Source of the DNA: Pseudomonadota bacterium
GTDB lineage: Bacteria; Pseudomonadota; Alphaproteobacteria; Rhizobiales; Rhizobiaceae
NCBI GenBank assembly: GCA_023422735.1
Contig: JAFAGL010000170.1
Span: 1-9,390, forward strand
Direction: 5' to 3'
Length of the DNA stretch: 9,390 bases
The stretch's first letter is position 1. The number at the start of each line of letters is the position of its first letter. Shown in pieces: positions 7,458 to 9,390 of this stretch. The position numbers were made by a program, and so were the translations under genes. Under the pieces are notes generated by a model. It had not been told where the DNA came from, made no database searches, and was given only the letters and a program-made list of their open reading frames with translations.

Positions 7458-8480
7458 TCAGTTCTTATTCGGTAATTCGGCGGCTTCCAGCGCTTCCGCC
7501 AGCACTTCGATCCCGTCCACCGTACGGATTGTGGCGTCCATTGCATGGGCATCCATCACGATGATCCGTCCCGACTTCACCGCATCCATCTGACTTGCGA
7601 CAGGGTCGGATTTCAGGAATTCGAGTTTCTTTTCGACATCATCGGCCGGAAACCGCCGACGATCCATCTTGGCCACGACGATGAATGTCGGATTGGCCTT
7701 GGCGATCGTTTCCCAGCCGACAACCGGCCATTCCTCGTCCGACTCCACGATATTCTTGATGCCGGTCTTTTCCATCATATAGGCCGGCCCGCCTTTGCGC
7801 CCTGCCACATAGGGATCGATATTCATTTCAGCGCTTGAGAACCAGAAGACCGCCGACACATCGTTACGCTGCGCCGCCTGGGCGCGCTCGATCGCCTTGG
7901 CTTCGCGATCCTTCAAGTCAGCGACAACCGCCTCCCCCTGGTCCTGAATATCAAAGATTTCCGCCAGTTCCCGGACCCCCTGGTGGATACTGTCGGTAGA
8001 AAACAGTTGTGTTCGCGTGCCATCGATACCGACCGAATTATCCTTGGCGACGCAGTCAGCGGGCAGGATATAAGTGAGAATGCTGACGTCATGGAACTGC
8101 TCGCGCGTTGCCACGATGCCTTGTGGCCCAACATGCCATTCAAACTGAATCGCAACCAGGCCAGGACGCTTGTTGACCACGCTTTCAAAGCTCGGATCAT
8201 TATCCGCCAGTCGTTCGACCTTGGCATTCAAATCCTTGAATTCCGGCAGAACCTCGGTGAACCAGACCGAAGTTCCCTTTACCTTTTCGCCCAGGCCAAG
8301 CTTGTAAAGCACCTCGGTTGCGGCCTGACCGACGGTCACCGCGCTTTCCGGTGCCTGGTCGAAAGTGACGGTCTGGCCGCAATTTTGAAGCGTCAAAGGA
8401 TATTTCGTCGGCTCGGCCTGAGCGGGCAACGCCGTCAAGCCAACGCTGAAAGCGGGGATCAAAAACCACTGCAGTTTCAT
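7458..8480 (-). CDS. Periplasmic substrate-binding protein (FecB/BtuF/CbtJ type), first paralogue, first gene after the cobalamin riboswitch
   Basis: A 340-residue precursor with a Sec signal peptide (MKLQWFLIPAFSVGLTALPA, cut after AQA near residue 22). It has the same class III binding-protein fold as the gene after it; the tandem pair shares about 70 percent of positions in the N-lobe by my count. Cys34 and Cys143 match the pair in the paralogue. His117 (EWHVGPQG), the acidic DEEWPVVGWE loop and His312 (DAHA) are conserved and are candidates for ligand or metal contact. It should capture the cargo and deliver it to the permease. The ATG at 8480 fits the signal peptide; GGAG lies 11 bases upstream and can be hidden in a hairpin. 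The frame is open to 8597, but that extension is leader RNA. The substrate is inferred from the riboswitch: cobalt, a cobalt complex or a corrinoid. Confidence 0.92.
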   Translation of the reverse strand: MKLQWFLIPAFSVGLTALPAQAEPTKYPLTLQNCGQTVTFDQAPESAVTVGQAATEVLYKLGLGEKVKGTSVWFTEVLPEFKDLNAKVERLADNDPSFESVVNKRPGLVAIQFEWHVGPQGIVATREQFHDVSILTYILPADCVAKDNSVGIDGTRTQLFSTDSIHQGVRELAEIFDIQDQGEAVVADLKDREAKAIERAQAAQRNDVSAVFWFSSAEMNIDPYVAGRKGGPAYMMEKTGIKNIVESDEEWPVVGWETIAKANPTFIVVAKMDRRRFPADDVEKKLEFLKSDPVASQMDAVKSGRIIVMDAHAMDATIRTVDGIEVLAEALEAAELPNKN

Positions 8481-8489
8481 TGCCAGAAG

Positions 8490-8522
8490 CACTCCATCAC
8501 AGCCATTGGCCGGGTTGGAGCG
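8490..8522 (-). promoter_or_regulatory. Possible hairpin that hides the ribosome binding site of the first binding-protein gene
   Basis: In the minus-strand leader, CGCTCC (8522-8517) can pair with GGAGTG (8495-8490), six pairs with one G-U, across a 21-base loop that contains a small GCC-AAT-GGC dyad. The 3' arm includes the GGAG in front of the ATG at 8480. It fits translational control by the upstream riboswitch, but the stem is short and the leader between 8632 and 8523 contains other GC-rich pairings. Confidence 0.38.
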
Positions 8523-8632
8523 TACATGTGGAGAATATCGTTGCCCCATTCGCGCAATCGCAGCGCGCATGGCAGCCTGACCGCGAAGCAACAGCAACCT
8601 CCCCGGACGCCCCGCCCGGCTCGTTCAATTTC

Positions 8633-8801
8633 CTTGTCGGCAGGTCTCCTGACTGACGGGTCAACACATCTACCGACCTTCCCGGATCCTGCAATCCAGT
8701 GGTGTTACGGAGATGTTCGCCGCCTACAGTTGCGGGGGCAGTTTCGTTAAGCGGAAGTTCCGCTGCGAATTCCCTGTTCGTCGCTTTCGCGAACCGACAA
8801 G
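8633..8801 (-). promoter_or_regulatory. Cobalamin riboswitch at the head of the binding-protein/ABC transporter/pseudoazurin operon
   Basis: The minus strand shows a perfect 8-pair P1 stem (CTTGTCGG at 8801-8794, CCGACAAG at 8640-8633). Inside it are the core AACTGCCCCCGCAACTGTA (8743-8725), ACACCACTGGAT, CCGGGAAGGT and the B12 box GTCAGGAGACCTGCCGAC within 8655-8636. Binding of cobalamin would turn off the operon that starts at 8480, so import should rise when cobalamin is low. One part is unusual: where the other riboswitch has a GCCGG/CCGGC stem with a TGAAATT loop, this one has TTCG/CGAA enclosing 19 bases (8765-8747) that form their own AGCGG/CCGCT hairpin. A 152-base leader follows. Confidence 0.94.
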
Positions 8802-8807
8802 TTGCTT

Positions 8808-8835
8808 CCGTAGCGTTCCTTTATGCGCCGCGCAA
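8808..8835 (-). promoter_or_regulatory. Weak candidate promoter for the riboswitch-led transporter operon
   Basis: A TTGCGC element (8835-8830) lies 16 bases before CTACGG (8813-8808) on the minus strand. Transcription would begin near 8801, the first base of the riboswitch P1 stem, which is the main reason to note it. The -10 match is poor. Confidence 0.25.
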
Positions 8836-8919
8836 GCGCAGATTACGGCGGTTTGCGCAGATGGCATGGAACCGCCTTCCCGTCTGCCGGTTACATCGAG
8901 ACAATGGCCGGAGAGCGGA

Positions 8920-9336
8920 ATGTCGGATTTCACCCCACCCATCACCCCCATCGAAAACGAAACCGTTGAGATGACGGATCCCGAAACACAAAGCCTGATC
9001 GCTGCCAGCAAGGTGGAAGGTACGGCGGTTTATGATGAAAGTGGCGAGAAACTCGGCACAATTCATGATGTGATGATCGAAAAGACCTCCGGAAAGGTTG
9101 CTTACGCTGTTCTGTCTTTCGGCGGCTTTCTTGGCTTGGGCAGCGATTACTATCCTATTCCGTGGAGCGTCCTGTCTTATAGCACCAAAGAGGAAGGCTA
9201 TGTGGTCGCCATTCAGCGCGACCGCTTCAAGGGCGCGCCCTCTTATGCGTCAGCTGAAAATTCCGGCTGGATGGAACATGGATATACGCGACGGATCGAT
9301 GATTATTATGGCACCGCGATCGCGCGCGGAAGATAA
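8920..9336 (+). CDS. PRC-barrel domain protein
   Basis: A 138-residue, acidic-to-neutral soluble protein without signal peptide or membrane segment. Residues 26-105 form a PRC-barrel: SKVEGTAVYDESGEKLGTIH, then DVMIEKTSGKVAYAVLSFGG, and a final YPIPWSVLSY strand, the pattern shared with the photosynthetic reaction centre H subunit and RimM. The C-terminal 30 residues (SGWMEHGYTRRIDDYYGT) are rich in Tyr and charge. Such stand-alone PRC-barrel proteins are common in Hyphomicrobiales and have no settled function; some are stress-linked. The ATG at 8920 has GGAG 6 bases upstream. The in-frame ATG at 8971 has a weaker site, and the open frame back to 8713 passes through riboswitch DNA. It is divergent from the transporter operon and is probably not part of it. 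Confidence 0.88.
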   Translation: MSDFTPPITPIENETVEMTDPETQSLIAASKVEGTAVYDESGEKLGTIHDVMIEKTSGKVAYAVLSFGGFLGLGSDYYPIPWSVLSYSTKEEGYVVAIQRDRFKGAPSYASAENSGWMEHGYTRRIDDYYGTAIARGR

Positions 9337-9367
9337 CCGCAACGGACATTCGGGTCGGAGAGTTGAG

Positions 9368-9390
9368 TTGTCCACTATAGAGAGTGGCAA
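9368..9390 (+). terminator. Possible terminator hairpin after the PRC-barrel gene (at the window edge)
   Basis: TTG-T-CCACT (9368-9376) can pair with AGTGG-CAA (9383-9390), eight pairs with one bulged T and a 6-base loop, 31 bases after the stop codon. Any T-run would lie beyond the last base of the window, so this cannot be confirmed. Confidence 0.35.

Noticed and set aside
8713..8919. N-terminal extension of the PRC-barrel frame to 8713
   Set aside because: It covers the opposite-strand riboswitch, looks unlike any family, and the ATG at 8920 has a well-placed ribosome binding site.

Overview
The window looks like chromosome of an alphaproteobacterium of the order Hyphomicrobiales (Rhizobiales), perhaps near Brucella/Ochrobactrum, Rhizobium or Mesorhizobium. 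This rests on the protein flavour, a GC content that looks to be in the high fifties, and the gene content; I cannot fix the genus. Nearly everything is on the minus strand, so the region reads from right to left.

Layout in direction of transcription: a plus-strand PRC-barrel gene (8920-9336) stands apart and points away. Divergent from it is a cobalamin riboswitch (8633-8801), followed by a compact operon: two paralogous periplasmic binding proteins (7458-8480, 6366-7385), a FecCD/BtuC-type permease (5281-6369), its ATPase (4487-5284), a pseudoazurin (4042-4485) and a SAM-dependent methyltransferase (3362-4042). All junctions after the second binding protein overlap or are 1 base apart. The operon ends at a probable intrinsic terminator (3334-3360). 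Directly behind it lies a second, independent cobalamin riboswitch (3098-3275) that leads into a two-gene operon: a GbcA-type Rieske non-heme iron oxygenase (1714-2970) and a GbcB-type flavin/[2Fe-2S] reductase (582-1697). A hairpin with a trailing T-run (504-539) probably ends that operon. Then come a tRNA-Ser(GCU) gene (311-400) and, at the left edge, the first 28 codons of a zinc-type quinone oxidoreductase (1-85). I see nothing convincing in 86-310.

How it may work together: both operons carry class-typical cobalamin aptamers, so they should be expressed when cobalamin is scarce. The transporter best fits an ABC system for cobalt or a cobalt/corrinoid complex. From memory, a riboswitch-linked, siderophore-type ABC system called CbtJKL serves cobalt uptake in Sinorhizobium meliloti, and this one looks like that type. 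The unusual part is what travels with it: a copper electron-transfer protein, a methyltransferase, a duplicated binding protein, and a separately riboswitch-controlled Rieske N-demethylase-like oxygenase with its reductase. Together they suggest a cobalt/B12-starvation response that goes beyond import. The chemistry could be processing of a cobalt chelate or corrinoid, or an alternative one-carbon route when B12-dependent methyl transfer fails. That part is inference.
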